A stretch of DNA of 64,000 bases from Ewingella americana (lineage in GTDB: Bacteria > Pseudomonadota > Gammaproteobacteria > Enterobacterales > Enterobacteriaceae), in contig NZ_RCZD01000012.1 of the NCBI RefSeq assembly GCF_006438725.1, positions 62,682 to 126,681 of the forward strand. The letters run 5' to 3'. Positions 56,172 to 64,000 of this stretch are shown in pieces (position 1 is the first letter of the stretch; each line of letters begins with the position of its first letter). The notes beneath the pieces were generated by a model. It ran no database searches. It was not told the origin of the DNA and was given only the letters and a program-made list of their open reading frames with translations. The position numbers were made by a program, and so were the translations under genes.

Positions 56172-57668
56172 ATGCTGAGTTCCACCTCACTGTATGCAGC
56201 AATCGATCTTGGCTCAAACAGCTTTCACATGCTGGTTGTCCGTGAGGTGGCCGGCAGTATTCAGACGCTGGCGAGAATCAAACGTAAGGTGCGTCTGGCA
56301 GCAGGTCTGGACTCACAGAACCTGCTTTCTCAGGAAGCCATGCAACGCGGCTGGCAGTGCCTGAGGTTGTTCTCGGAACGTCTGCAAGATATTCCAAAAG
56401 AGCAAATCCGGGTGGTGGCGACGGCGACGTTGCGCCTGGCCAGCAATGCGGATGAATTTCTGCAAAAAGCGCAGGAGATCCTCGGATGCCCGGTGCAAGT
56501 GATTGCCGGTGAAGAGGAAGCACGTCTGATTTATCACGGCGTTGCCCACACAACCGGCGGCCCGGATAAACGTTTAGTGGTCGATATCGGCGGCGGCAGC
56601 ACGGAGTTAGTCACCGGCATTGGCGCACAGGCAACTTCGCTTTTCAGCTTATCAATGGGCTGCGTCACCTGGCTTGAACGCTATTTCGGCGATCGTAATC
56701 TGGGCAAAGAGAACTTCGATAAGGCCGAACAGGCCGCGCTCGAGATGATCACCCCGGTAGCGCCCGCGTTGCTGGCGAATGGCTGGCAAATCTGCGTAGG
56801 TGCCTCAGGCACCGTGCAGGCGTTACAGGAAATCATGGTCGCTCAGGGTATGGATGAGCGTATTACACTCGCCAAACTGCAACAGCTCAAACAGCGAGCC
56901 ATTCAGTGCGGAAAACTGGAAGAACTCGAGATCGAAGGGCTGACGCTGGAGCGTGCGCTGGTGTTCCCGAGCGGACTGTCTATCCTGATCGCTATCTTCA
57001 AAGCCCTGAATATCGAAACGATGACCCTCGCCGGTGGTGCACTGCGTGAAGGTTTGGTGTATGGCATGCTGCATTTGCCCATTGAACAGGATATCCGCCA
57101 GCGCACGTTGCGTAATTTACAGCGACGTTACTTGCTCGACAGCGAGCAGGCTTCACGGGTAGCACAACTGGCAGAGAATTTCTCACAGCAGGTGTCGAGT
57201 GAATGGCAGTTGGATGCACGCGCCAGGGAGTTGCTAAACAGCACCTGTCTGATCCACGAAATTGGTCTCAGCGTTGACTTCAAGCTGGCATCTCACCATG
57301 CCGCTTACCTGATCCGTCATTTAGATTTACCCGGTTTTACCCCGGCACAGAAAAAGCTGCTGGCCACGCTTTTGCAGAATCAAGGCAATGCACTTGATCT
57401 GCCATTATTGAGCCAGCAAAACGCCGTTCCTCCGCGTCAGGCAGAACGTTTATGCCGTATCCTGCGACTGGCGATTATCTTTGCCAGTCGTCGTCGCGAC
57501 GATACGCTGCCCGCAGTGCGTCTGCGCGCCAATGAGGACGATCTGAATGTAATTGTCCCTCATGGCTGGCTGGAACAGCACCCGCTACGTGCCGAAGAGC
57601 TGGAGCAGGAAAGCCACTGGCAAAGTTACGCCCATTGGCCGCTGTATATCGAAGAGAGCGGTAAATAA
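56172..57668 (+). CDS. gppA: Guanosine-5'-triphosphate,3'-diphosphate pyrophosphatase
   Basis: GppA converts pppGpp to ppGpp and also has exopolyphosphatase activity. The 498-residue ASKHA-fold protein has [27 protein letters not shown] and an HD-like C-terminal domain. ATG 56172 is 4 bp after rhlB; an in-frame upstream ATG inside rhlB is not likely. It is cotranscribed with rhlB and followed by a terminator. Confidence 0.97.
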   Translation: MLSSTSLYAAIDLGSNSFHMLVVREVAGSIQTLARIKRKVRLAAGLDSQNLLSQEAMQRGWQCLRLFSERLQDIPKEQIRVVATATLRLASNADEFLQKAQEILGCPVQVIAGEEEARLIYHGVAHTTGGPDKRLVVDIGGGSTELVTGIGAQATSLFSLSMGCVTWLERYFGDRNLGKENFDKAEQAALEMITPVAPALLANGWQICVGASGTVQALQEIMVAQGMDERITLAKLQQLKQRAIQCGKLEELEIEGLTLERALVFPSGLSILIAIFKALNIETMTLAGGALREGLVYGMLHLPIEQDIRQRTLRNLQRRYLLDSEQASRVAQLAENFSQQVSSEWQLDARARELLNSTCLIHEIGLSVDFKLASHHAAYLIRHLDLPGFTPAQKKLLATLLQNQGNALDLPLLSQQNAVPPRQAERLCRILRLAIIFASRRRDDTLPAVRLRANEDDLNVIVPHGWLEQHPLRAEELEQESHWQSYAHWPLYIEESGK

Positions 57669-57698
57669 GCAACCTATCCGTTCATTTCTAAAAGCATC

Positions 57699-57725
57699 AG
57701 GGCGGCAGCAATGTTGCCCTTTTTT
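57699..57725 (+). terminator. Terminator after gppA
   Basis: AGGGCGGCA/TGTTGCCCT, 9-bp stem with two G-T pairs, followed by T6. The A-rich other side may also serve the convergent rep gene. Confidence 0.7.
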
Positions 57726-57732
57726 ACCGCCA

Positions 57733-59757
57733 TTATCCGCTATTTTTAGCTTTCGCTAACTGTTCGCGGATCTTCTCTAAGTGGCTTTGCCCTTTGACCA
57801 TCCTCTCCTGCGCACTGACCACTTTACGCTCTGTTTCCCATTCCAGATCATCCTGCGGTAACTCCATCAGGAAGCGGCTGGGTTCCGGGCGCAGCAGCTC
57901 ACCGTACTGACGTCTTTCGCGGCAAAGCGTGAAAAACAGCTCTTTCTGGGCACGTGTGATGCCGACATAGGCCAGACGACGTTCTTCATCAACATTATCT
58001 TCGTCAATGCTGCTTTGGTGTGGCAACAAGCCCTCTTCCATCCCGACCAAAAATACATAGGGAAACTCCAGCCCTTTAGAGGCGTGCAAGGTCATCAGTT
58101 GGACCTGATCCAGCTCTTCGTCACTCTCGCCACGCTCCATCATGTCGCGCAGGGTAAACCGCGTGACCACCTGAGTGAGCGTCATCGGCTCGTCAAGATC
58201 GGTGCCTTCGAGCATTTCCGTCATCCAGCTAAAAAGCTGGTTGACGTTTTTCATGCGCATTTCGGCGGCTTTCGGGCTGGGCGAGGTTTCAAACAGCCAG
58301 CTCTCGTAGTCCACACCGTGGATCAAATCACGCACCGCCGCCACCGGTTCCCGCTCAACACGCTCGGCAATGGTGCCCATCCAGTGCGTGAAGCGTTGTA
58401 GCGACTCAAGGCCACGACCGGTCAGAAACTGGCTCAGCCCGAAGTCAGAGCTGGCTTTAAACAGCCCTTTATTACGTTGATTTGCCCACTCTCCCAGCTT
58501 CTGTAACGTGGCGGCGCCAATCTCACGGCGTGGTGTATTCACAATACGCAGAAAAGCGCTGTCATCATCCGGGTTAGTCAGCACGCGCAGGTACGCCAGC
58601 AAGTCTTTGATTTCAGGCCGGGAGAAGAACGACGTTCCGCCAGAGATGCGATAAGGAATGCGGTTCTGCACGAGCATCTTTTCAAACAACCGCGACTGGT
58701 GGTTACCGCGATATAAAATGGCGTAGTCGCCGTAGTCGGTTTTATTCATAAAGTGATGCGCGATAAGTTCACCGACCACCCGTTCAGCTTCGTGATCTTC
58801 ATTATTGGCGGTGATCACTTTGAGCGCTTCGCCGTAACCCAGTTCGGAAAACAGACGTTTTTCGAATACATGCGGGTTATTGGCAATCAGAATGTTGGCG
58901 GCTTTCAGAATCCGCTGTGAAGAGCGGTAGTTCTGCTCGAGCTTGATCACCTGAAGGGCGGGAAAATCCTCTTTCAGCAACACAAGGTTCTGCGGACGGG
59001 CGCCGCGCCAGGAATAAATCGACTGGTCATCATCGCCGACCACGGTAAAACGCGCACGGCTACCCACCAGCAATTTCACCATCATGTACTGGCTGGTGTT
59101 GGTGTCCTGATATTCATCCACCAGCAGATAACGCAGCTTGTTCTGCCAGCGCTCGCGGACCTCTTCGTTACGCTGCAACAACAGCGTCGGCAGCAGAATC
59201 AGGTCGTCGAAATCGAGAATATTACAGGCGCGCATATGGTCGTGATACAGACCATAGCAATGCGCAAAAATCTTATCGCGCTCGGATCGTGCAATATTTG
59301 TCGCCGCAGAGGGATCGATCAGATCATTCTTCCAGTTGGAGATCGTCGAGACCAACTGCTGCAACAACGTCTTGTCCTCTTCCAGCCAGGTTTCGCTCAA
59401 CTCTTTCAACAGCGCCAGTTGGTCCTGGTCATCAAACAGGGAGAAGTTCGACTTCATGCCAAGCGCAGCATACTCTTTTTTGATGATCTCCAGACCCAGC
59501 GTATGGAAGGTGGAAATCAGTAATCCGCGCGCTTCTTTGCGACCAAGAGTCTGCGCCACACGCTCTTTCATCTCGCGGGCGGCTTTGTTGGTAAAAGTGA
59601 CGGCGGCGATATGGCGCGCCTGATAACCACATTGGCGAATCAAGTGTGCGATTTTATTGGTGATGACCCGGGTCTTGCCGGATCCAGCACCGGCCAGAAC
59701 CAGGCATGGCCCGGTAACGAATTCGACGGCGTGTTGTTGGCTGGGGTTTAATCGCAT
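57733..59757 (-). CDS. rep: ATP-dependent DNA helicase Rep
   Basis: Rep is the 3'-5' superfamily 1 helicase that moves with DnaB and clears proteins from replication forks. The 674 residues (E. coli 673) include Walker A AGAGSGKT (22-29), [45 protein letters not shown] and VGITRAQ. The C-terminal tail that binds DnaB is present (QLAKAKNSG). It is homologous to UvrD at 25468-27630, but both are complete and distinct. Confidence 0.98.
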   Translation of the reverse strand: MRLNPSQQHAVEFVTGPCLVLAGAGSGKTRVITNKIAHLIRQCGYQARHIAAVTFTNKAAREMKERVAQTLGRKEARGLLISTFHTLGLEIIKKEYAALGMKSNFSLFDDQDQLALLKELSETWLEEDKTLLQQLVSTISNWKNDLIDPSAATNIARSERDKIFAHCYGLYHDHMRACNILDFDDLILLPTLLLQRNEEVRERWQNKLRYLLVDEYQDTNTSQYMMVKLLVGSRARFTVVGDDDQSIYSWRGARPQNLVLLKEDFPALQVIKLEQNYRSSQRILKAANILIANNPHVFEKRLFSELGYGEALKVITANNEDHEAERVVGELIAHHFMNKTDYGDYAILYRGNHQSRLFEKMLVQNRIPYRISGGTSFFSRPEIKDLLAYLRVLTNPDDDSAFLRIVNTPRREIGAATLQKLGEWANQRNKGLFKASSDFGLSQFLTGRGLESLQRFTHWMGTIAERVEREPVAAVRDLIHGVDYESWLFETSPSPKAAEMRMKNVNQLFSWMTEMLEGTDLDEPMTLTQVVTRFTLRDMMERGESDEELDQVQLMTLHASKGLEFPYVFLVGMEEGLLPHQSSIDEDNVDEERRLAYVGITRAQKELFFTLCRERRQYGELLRPEPSRFLMELPQDDLEWETERKVVSAQERMVKGQSHLEKIREQLAKAKNSG

Positions 59758-59932
59758 GGCGTAATTTTGCTCACTTGATGGACAAGGACGGCGATTGTAG
59801 CAGAAAGCCGGGGGGAGATTGTCAGGCTTTACGGCGCATTTTGTTATGTCTGGAATACAGGCTGGATTCCACTTAGCCGGTTGCAGATGTTACATTACGC
59901 CTCTGGAAACTCTCTCGTAAAAAGGTCTTATC

Positions 59933-60214
59933 ATGGCAAAAACAGCCGCAGCAATGCACATCCTTGTAAAGGAAGAAGCACAGGCACTCGAACTTCTGGA
60001 ACAGTTGAAAAACGGTGGTGATTTCGAGAAGCTGGCGAAAAAACACTCTACCTGCCCGTCAGGCAAAAAAGGCGGTCATTTAGGCGAATTCAAGCAAGGC
60101 GCAATGGTTCCCGCTTTCGATAAAGTGGTGTTTTCCGCTCCGTTGATCGAGCCACAAGGCCCGCTGCACACCCAGTTTGGTTACCACATCATTAAGATCC
60201 TGTACCGCAACTGA
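59933..60214 (+). CDS. ppiC: Parvulin-type peptidyl-prolyl isomerase PpiC
   Basis: The 93-residue single-domain parvulin (same length as E. coli) has [17 protein letters not shown], the conserved [23 protein letters not shown] with the active-site Cys, and the C-terminal FGYHIIKIL. It acts in the cytoplasm. It is divergent from rep, and the order rep-ppiC-ilvC is that of E. coli. Confidence 0.98.
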   Translation: MAKTAAAMHILVKEEAQALELLEQLKNGGDFEKLAKKHSTCPSGKKGGHLGEFKQGAMVPAFDKVVFSAPLIEPQGPLHTQFGYHIIKILYRN

Positions 60215-60240
60215 GTTTCCGTTTCGGCGCAGTAAAAAGA

Positions 60241-60273
60241 AAGGGCACCGCATTTTCATGCAGTGCCCTTTTT
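60241..60273. terminator. Bidirectional terminator between ppiC and ilvC
   Basis: AAGGGCACCGCA/TGCAGTGCCCTT with a TTTTCA loop, followed by T's on the + strand and preceded by A's for the - strand. Confidence 0.88.
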
Positions 60274-60304
60274 ATTCTATTTCAAGCCCAGCGGGTTTAG
60301 CTGA

Positions 60305-61780
60305 TTAGCTGGCAACCGCGATACGTTTCATATCAGTCATGTAACCACGTAATTTATGGCCGACTGCTTCAATTGGGTGGTTGCGGATGGCTTCGTTAAC
60401 GTCACGCAGTTGCGCGTTATCAACGTGGGTGCCCGCCACAGATTTACCCAAGTCGCCCGCCTGCAGCGTGGTCATGAACTCTTTCAGCAATGGTACAGCG
60501 GCGTTAGCAAACAGGTAGTTACCGTACTCTGCAGTATCAGAGATCACCACGTTCATTTCATACAGACGCTTACGTGCAACGGTGTTAGCGATCAGCGGCA
60601 GCTCGTGCAGTGATTCGTAGTAAGCGGACTCTTCGATGATGCCTGCATCCACCATGGTTTCGAATGCCAGTTCAACACCCGCTTTCACCATCGCAATCAT
60701 CAGAACACCGTGGTCGAAGTATTCCTGCTCTGCAATTTTGCCTTCGAACTGAGGTGCGTTCTCGAATGCAGATGCGCCGGTCTCTTCACGCCAGGTCAGC
60801 AGGTTTTTATCGTCGTTTGCCCAGTCAGCCATCATACCGCTGGAGAATTCGCCGGAAATGATGTCATCCATGTGTTTCTGGAACAGCGGTGCCATGATGC
60901 CTTTCAGCTGCTCGGACAGTGCATAAGCACGCAGTTTAGCTGGGTTGGACAGGCGATCCATCATCAGCGTGATACCGCCTTGTTTCAGCGCTTCGGTGAT
61001 GGTTTCCCAGCCGAATTGCAGCAGTTTCTCTGCGTAAGCTTCGTCAACACCGTCAGCTATCAATTTGTCGAAGCACAGCAGTGAACCGGCCTGCAGCATG
61101 CCGCACAGAATAGTTTGCTCACCCATCAGGTCAGATTTAACTTCTGCAACGAAAGAAGATTGCAGAACGCCGGCACGGTGGCCGCCGGTGGCCGCAGCCC
61201 AGGCTTTAGCAATCGCCATGCCTTCGCCTTTCGGGTCATTTTCCGGGTGAACGGCGATCAGTGTCGGCACACCAAAACCACGTTTGTACTCTTCGCGTAC
61301 TTCAGTACCCGGACATTTCGGTGCCACCATCACGACGGTGATGTCTTTACGGATTTGCTCGCCCACTTCAACGATGTTGAAGCCGTGGGAGTAACCCAGG
61401 GTAGCGCCATCTTTCATCAGAGGCTGAACCGCTTTAACCACAGCACTGTGCTGCTTGTCCGGCGTCAGGTTAACCACCAGATCAGCCTGTGGGATCAATT
61501 CTTCGTAGGTACCGACTTTGAAGCCGTTTTCGGTGGCTTTGCGCCATGAAGCACGCTTCTCAGTAATCGCTTCTGCACGCAGGGTGTATGACACATCCAG
61601 GCCGGAATCACGCATATTCAGACCCTGGTTCAAACCTTGTGCGCCACAGCCGACAATCACCACTTTTTTACCTTTGAGGTAGCTGGCTTCGTCAGCGAAT
61701 TCATCGCGACCCATAAAGCGGCATTTGCCCAGTTGTGCCAGCTGCTGACGCAGGTTCAGTGTGTTGAAATAGTTAGCCAT
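60305..61780 (-). CDS. ilvC: Ketol-acid reductoisomerase IlvC
   Basis: IlvC converts acetolactate and acetohydroxybutyrate to the dihydroxy acids in valine and isoleucine synthesis, using NADPH. The 491 residues are the long class II form (same as E. coli) with duplicated C-terminal domains. [20 protein letters not shown] is the NADPH-binding motif. ilvY is divergent and shares the 175-bp control region. Confidence 0.99.
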   Translation of the reverse strand: MANYFNTLNLRQQLAQLGKCRFMGRDEFADEASYLKGKKVVIVGCGAQGLNQGLNMRDSGLDVSYTLRAEAITEKRASWRKATENGFKVGTYEELIPQADLVVNLTPDKQHSAVVKAVQPLMKDGATLGYSHGFNIVEVGEQIRKDITVVMVAPKCPGTEVREEYKRGFGVPTLIAVHPENDPKGEGMAIAKAWAAATGGHRAGVLQSSFVAEVKSDLMGEQTILCGMLQAGSLLCFDKLIADGVDEAYAEKLLQFGWETITEALKQGGITLMMDRLSNPAKLRAYALSEQLKGIMAPLFQKHMDDIISGEFSSGMMADWANDDKNLLTWREETGASAFENAPQFEGKIAEQEYFDHGVLMIAMVKAGVELAFETMVDAGIIEESAYYESLHELPLIANTVARKRLYEMNVVISDTAEYGNYLFANAAVPLLKEFMTTLQAGDLGKSVAGTHVDNAQLRDVNEAIRNHPIEAVGHKLRGYMTDMKRIAVAS

Positions 61781-61904
61781 GTCTTGCTCCGTTCTATCGA
61801 GGTAAGTGCTGTTATTTTTTGTTTCACCGGTGAGCCGGTGAACGCCGTGAATTCACTATATGTCATGCGACACATTGCTTAAATTGATATATTGCGAAGA
61901 TGAC

Positions 61905-61921
61905 GTTGCAAAATCTGCAAC
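61905..61921. promoter_or_regulatory. IlvY operator in the ilvC-ilvY intergenic region
   Basis: The dyad GTTGCA-AAATC-TGCAAC has the LysR-type TTGCA/TGCAA pattern; a related ATATTGCGAA lies next to it (about 61888-61898). IlvY bound to acetolactate or acetohydroxybutyrate would activate ilvC from here and repress ilvY. Confidence 0.65.
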
Positions 61922-61955
61922 ATGACCTGTAAAACCAAAGAGCCGGGTAATCTTT

Positions 61956-62837
61956 ATGGACTTACGTGATCTGAAACTGTTTTTGCATCTGGCGGAAAGC
62001 CGCCATTTTGGCCGTTCATCGAAGGCCATGCACGTCAGCCCGTCAACGCTGTCGCGCCAGATCCAGCGGCTGGAGGAGGAACTCGGCCAGCCGCTGTTTC
62101 AGCGTGACAACCGCACCGTGCAACTGACCAGTGCGGGCGAACAACTCAAAAACTTTGCCCAGCAAACGCTGCTGCATTACCAGCAACTGCGCAGCGGGCT
62201 GGATCAGCATGGCCCGACGCTGAGCGGCGAGCTGCGTCTGTTTTGCTCGGTAACCGCCGCGTACAGCCATCTGCCGCCGATCCTTGACCGCTTCCGGGCG
62301 CAGCATCCGCTGGTCGAAATCAAATTGACCACCGGTGATGCCGCCGATGCGGTCGAAAAAGTGCAATCCACCGAAGCGGATTTAGGTATCGCCGGTCATC
62401 CTGAAACATTGCCGGGCAGCGTCGATTTCACCAAAATCGGCGAAATCCCGATGATTCTGATTTCCCCATCCCTGCCCTGTGCGGTGCGGACCCAGGTCAG
62501 CGAACCGCATCCTGACTGGTCGCAAATCCCGTTCATTCTTCCCGAACACGGCCCGGCGCGAAAACGCATCGACATCTGGTTCAAACGCAACCGCCTGAGC
62601 AATCCGCTGATTTATGCCACCGTGTCCGGCCACGAAGCGATTGTCTCGATGGTGGCACTCGGTTGTGGCATCGCACTGATCCCGTCGGTCGTGGTCGATA
62701 ACAGCCCGGAACCGGTGCGTAACCGTATTTCGATTCTGGATAACGTCACGCTTGGCGCACCCCTGGAACTGGGTGTCTGTGTGCAGAAAAAACGGCTCAA
62801 CGAACCACTAATCGACGCCTTCTGGCAGCTTTTATAG
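61956..62837 (+). CDS. ilvY: LysR-type activator IlvY
   Basis: The 293-residue LysR-family regulator activates ilvC on substrate binding. The N-terminal winged helix is LKLFLHLAESRHFGRSSKAMHVSPSTLSRQIQRLEEELG; the substrate-binding domain follows (LSGELRLFCSVTAAYSHLPPILDRF). It is divergent from ilvC and convergent with ilvA. Confidence 0.98.
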   Translation: MDLRDLKLFLHLAESRHFGRSSKAMHVSPSTLSRQIQRLEEELGQPLFQRDNRTVQLTSAGEQLKNFAQQTLLHYQQLRSGLDQHGPTLSGELRLFCSVTAAYSHLPPILDRFRAQHPLVEIKLTTGDAADAVEKVQSTEADLGIAGHPETLPGSVDFTKIGEIPMILISPSLPCAVRTQVSEPHPDWSQIPFILPEHGPARKRIDIWFKRNRLSNPLIYATVSGHEAIVSMVALGCGIALIPSVVVDNSPEPVRNRISILDNVTLGAPLELGVCVQKKRLNEPLIDAFWQLL

Positions 62838-62865
62838 CCCCTTTTGCGACAAACGATGGCAAAGA

Positions 62866-62886
62866 AAAAGGGCCCATGGGCCCTTC
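62866..62886 (-). terminator. Terminator after ilvA
   Basis: On the - strand AAGGGCCCATGGGCCCTT is a perfect palindrome followed by T's, just past the ilvA stop. Confidence 0.75.
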
Positions 62887-62892
62887 AGTTCT

Positions 62893-64000
62893 TCACCCCG
62901 CCAGGAAGAAGCGGAAAGCGGGATTATCACTCTCGTTGTGGCAATCGAAGCCCAGGGCCGAAAGGTTTTTCTCGAATTCAGGTTCCTGATCGGTCAGTTC
63001 GAAAGCAGCCAGGACGCGGCCAAAATCAGTGCCGTGACTGCGGTAATGGAACAGCGAAATATTCCAGTGCGTACCGAGTGTGTGCAGGAACTTCAGCAGT
63101 GCGCCCGGTGATTCTGGGAACTCAAAACTATAAAGCCTTTCACGCAATGGCTTGCTTGGACGCCCACCGACCATGTAACGCACATGCAGTTTGGCCATTT
63201 CGTCGTCAGATAAATCCACCACCTGATAGCCGCCGTGGTGCAGTTCGTCGAGAATCTCCTGGCGTTCAGCATGACCACGGGTCAGACGCACACCGACAAA
63301 GATGCAGGCACTTTTGTCATCGGCATAGCGGTAGTTGAACTCGGTCACTGACCGCCCGCCAAGCAGCTGGCAAAACTTCAGAAAGCTGCCTTTTTCTTCT
63401 GGAATGGTCACTGCCAGTAGTGCTTCGCGTTGTTCGCCAAGTTCGCAACGTTCTGATACATAGCGCAAACCGTGGAAGTTAACGTTCGCGCCAGAAAGCA
63501 CATGCGCCAGACGTTCGCCCTGAATGTTGTGCTGCTGAACGTATTTCTTCAGCCCGGCCAGCGCCAGCGCACCGGAAGGCTCAGCGATAGCGCGCACGTC
63601 TTCGAACAGGTCTTTCACCGCAGCGCAAATGGCGTCGCTGTCGACGGTGATCACATCATCAAGATATTCACGGCACAGGCGGAAGGTTTCATTACCGATG
63701 CGCTTCACTGCCACGCCCTCGGCGAACAAACCAACGCGCGCCAAATCAACCGGTTCACCCGCGTCCAGCGCGGCACGCAGGCAGGCAGAATCTTCGGCTT
63801 CAACACCGATCACCTGAATTTGCGGCATCAACTGTTTAATCAACACCGCCACACCAGCGGCCAGGCCACCGCCGCCGACGGGGACGAATACGCGGTCAAT
63901 ATGCGCATCCTGTTGCAACAGTTCCATCGCCAGCGTGCCCTGCCCGGCGATCACCGCCGGATGGTCAAACGGCGGCACAAAGGTCATGCCCTGCAGTTGT
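62893..64000 (-). CDS. ilvA: Threonine ammonia-lyase, biosynthetic (C-terminal part; 5' end outside window)
   Basis: IlvA deaminates threonine to 2-oxobutanoate, the first step in isoleucine synthesis. The frame is open to the window edge, so the N-terminus with the PLP lysine lies beyond. Visible are FDHPAVIAGQGTL, the phosphate-binding VPVGGGGLAAGV, and two ACT-like regulatory domains (EEKGSFLKFCQLLGGRSVTEFNYRY and ESPGALLKFLHTLGTHWNISLFHYRSHG) that bind isoleucine and valine. It is convergent with ilvY; presumably the end of an ilvGMEDA operon. Confidence 0.98.
   Translation of the reverse strand, partial: QLQGMTFVPPFDHPAVIAGQGTLAMELLQQDAHIDRVFVPVGGGGLAAGVAVLIKQLMPQIQVIGVEAEDSACLRAALDAGEPVDLARVGLFAEGVAVKRIGNETFRLCREYLDDVITVDSDAICAAVKDLFEDVRAIAEPSGALALAGLKKYVQQHNIQGERLAHVLSGANVNFHGLRYVSERCELGEQREALLAVTIPEEKGSFLKFCQLLGGRSVTEFNYRYADDKSACIFVGVRLTRGHAERQEILDELHHGGYQVVDLSDDEMAKLHVRYMVGGRPSKPLRERLYSFEFPESPGALLKFLHTLGTHWNISLFHYRSHGTDFGRVLAAFELTDQEPEFEKNLSALGFDCHNESDNPAFRFFLAG

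Overview
The window is a stretch of core chromosome from a member of the Enterobacterales. Almost every gene has a recognisable Escherichia coli counterpart of near-identical length. The ERIC repeats, the 12-gene-type ECA locus, the argX-hisR-leuT-proM tRNA operon and the glmZ sRNA are all typical of the order. Gene order and some missing genes differ from E. coli. A Yersiniaceae-like relative (Rahnella/Serratia/Ewingella type) is my best guess, but the genus cannot be fixed from the sequence alone.

Region by region. 1-11420 corresponds to the E. coli 77-78 min block: panM (3' part), rpoH, ftsX-ftsE-ftsY, rsmD-yhhL, yhhM, yhhN, zntA, tusA, yhhQ and dcrB. 11421-14241 is glpT-glpQ, which lies far away in E. 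coli. 14325-64000 corresponds to the E. coli 85-86 min block: yigL, pldB, rhtB, rhtC, recQ, pldA, yigI, rarD, an AbrB-family membrane protein, corA with a leader peptide, a WbuC-like cupin, uvrD, yigB-xerC-yigA-dapF, lptM, cyaA, hemCDXY, glmZ, four tRNAs, yifK, the enterobacterial common antigen (ECA) operon wecA-wzzE-wecBCDE-wzxE-wecF-wzyE-wecG, rho, trxA, rhlB-gppA, rep, ppiC, ilvC, ilvY and ilvA (3' part, cut by the window end).

Functions: heat-shock sigma factor and the SRP receptor/FtsEX division operon; zinc export; queuosine precursor uptake; glycerol-3-phosphate uptake; phospholipid turnover; DNA repair helicases (RecQ, UvrD, Rep); diaminopimelate and haem synthesis; cAMP production; ECA synthesis; transcription termination; branched-chain amino acid synthesis.

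The regulatory layer is the richest part. It includes an overlapping sigma70/sigmaE promoter at rpoH, a ZntR-type 20-bp-spacer promoter, a preQ1-I riboswitch whose 3' strand is the yhhQ Shine-Dalgarno, a corL leader ORF with a hairpin before corA, a hairpin in the uvrD leader, a CRP site at cyaA, and glmZ with a sigma54 promoter and three GlrR-like sites.

Departures from the expected layout: cyaY is missing from its usual place beside cyaA; rffG and rffH are missing from the ECA operon; metR does not follow yigL (glpQ does); there are three exact-length (127 bp) ERIC elements; a 54-bp identical repeat occurs twice with complementary but different arms; and part of tRNA-Pro with its terminator is duplicated. 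I saw no prophage, insertion sequence, CRISPR array, toxin-antitoxin pair or defence system, and no clearly new protein system.
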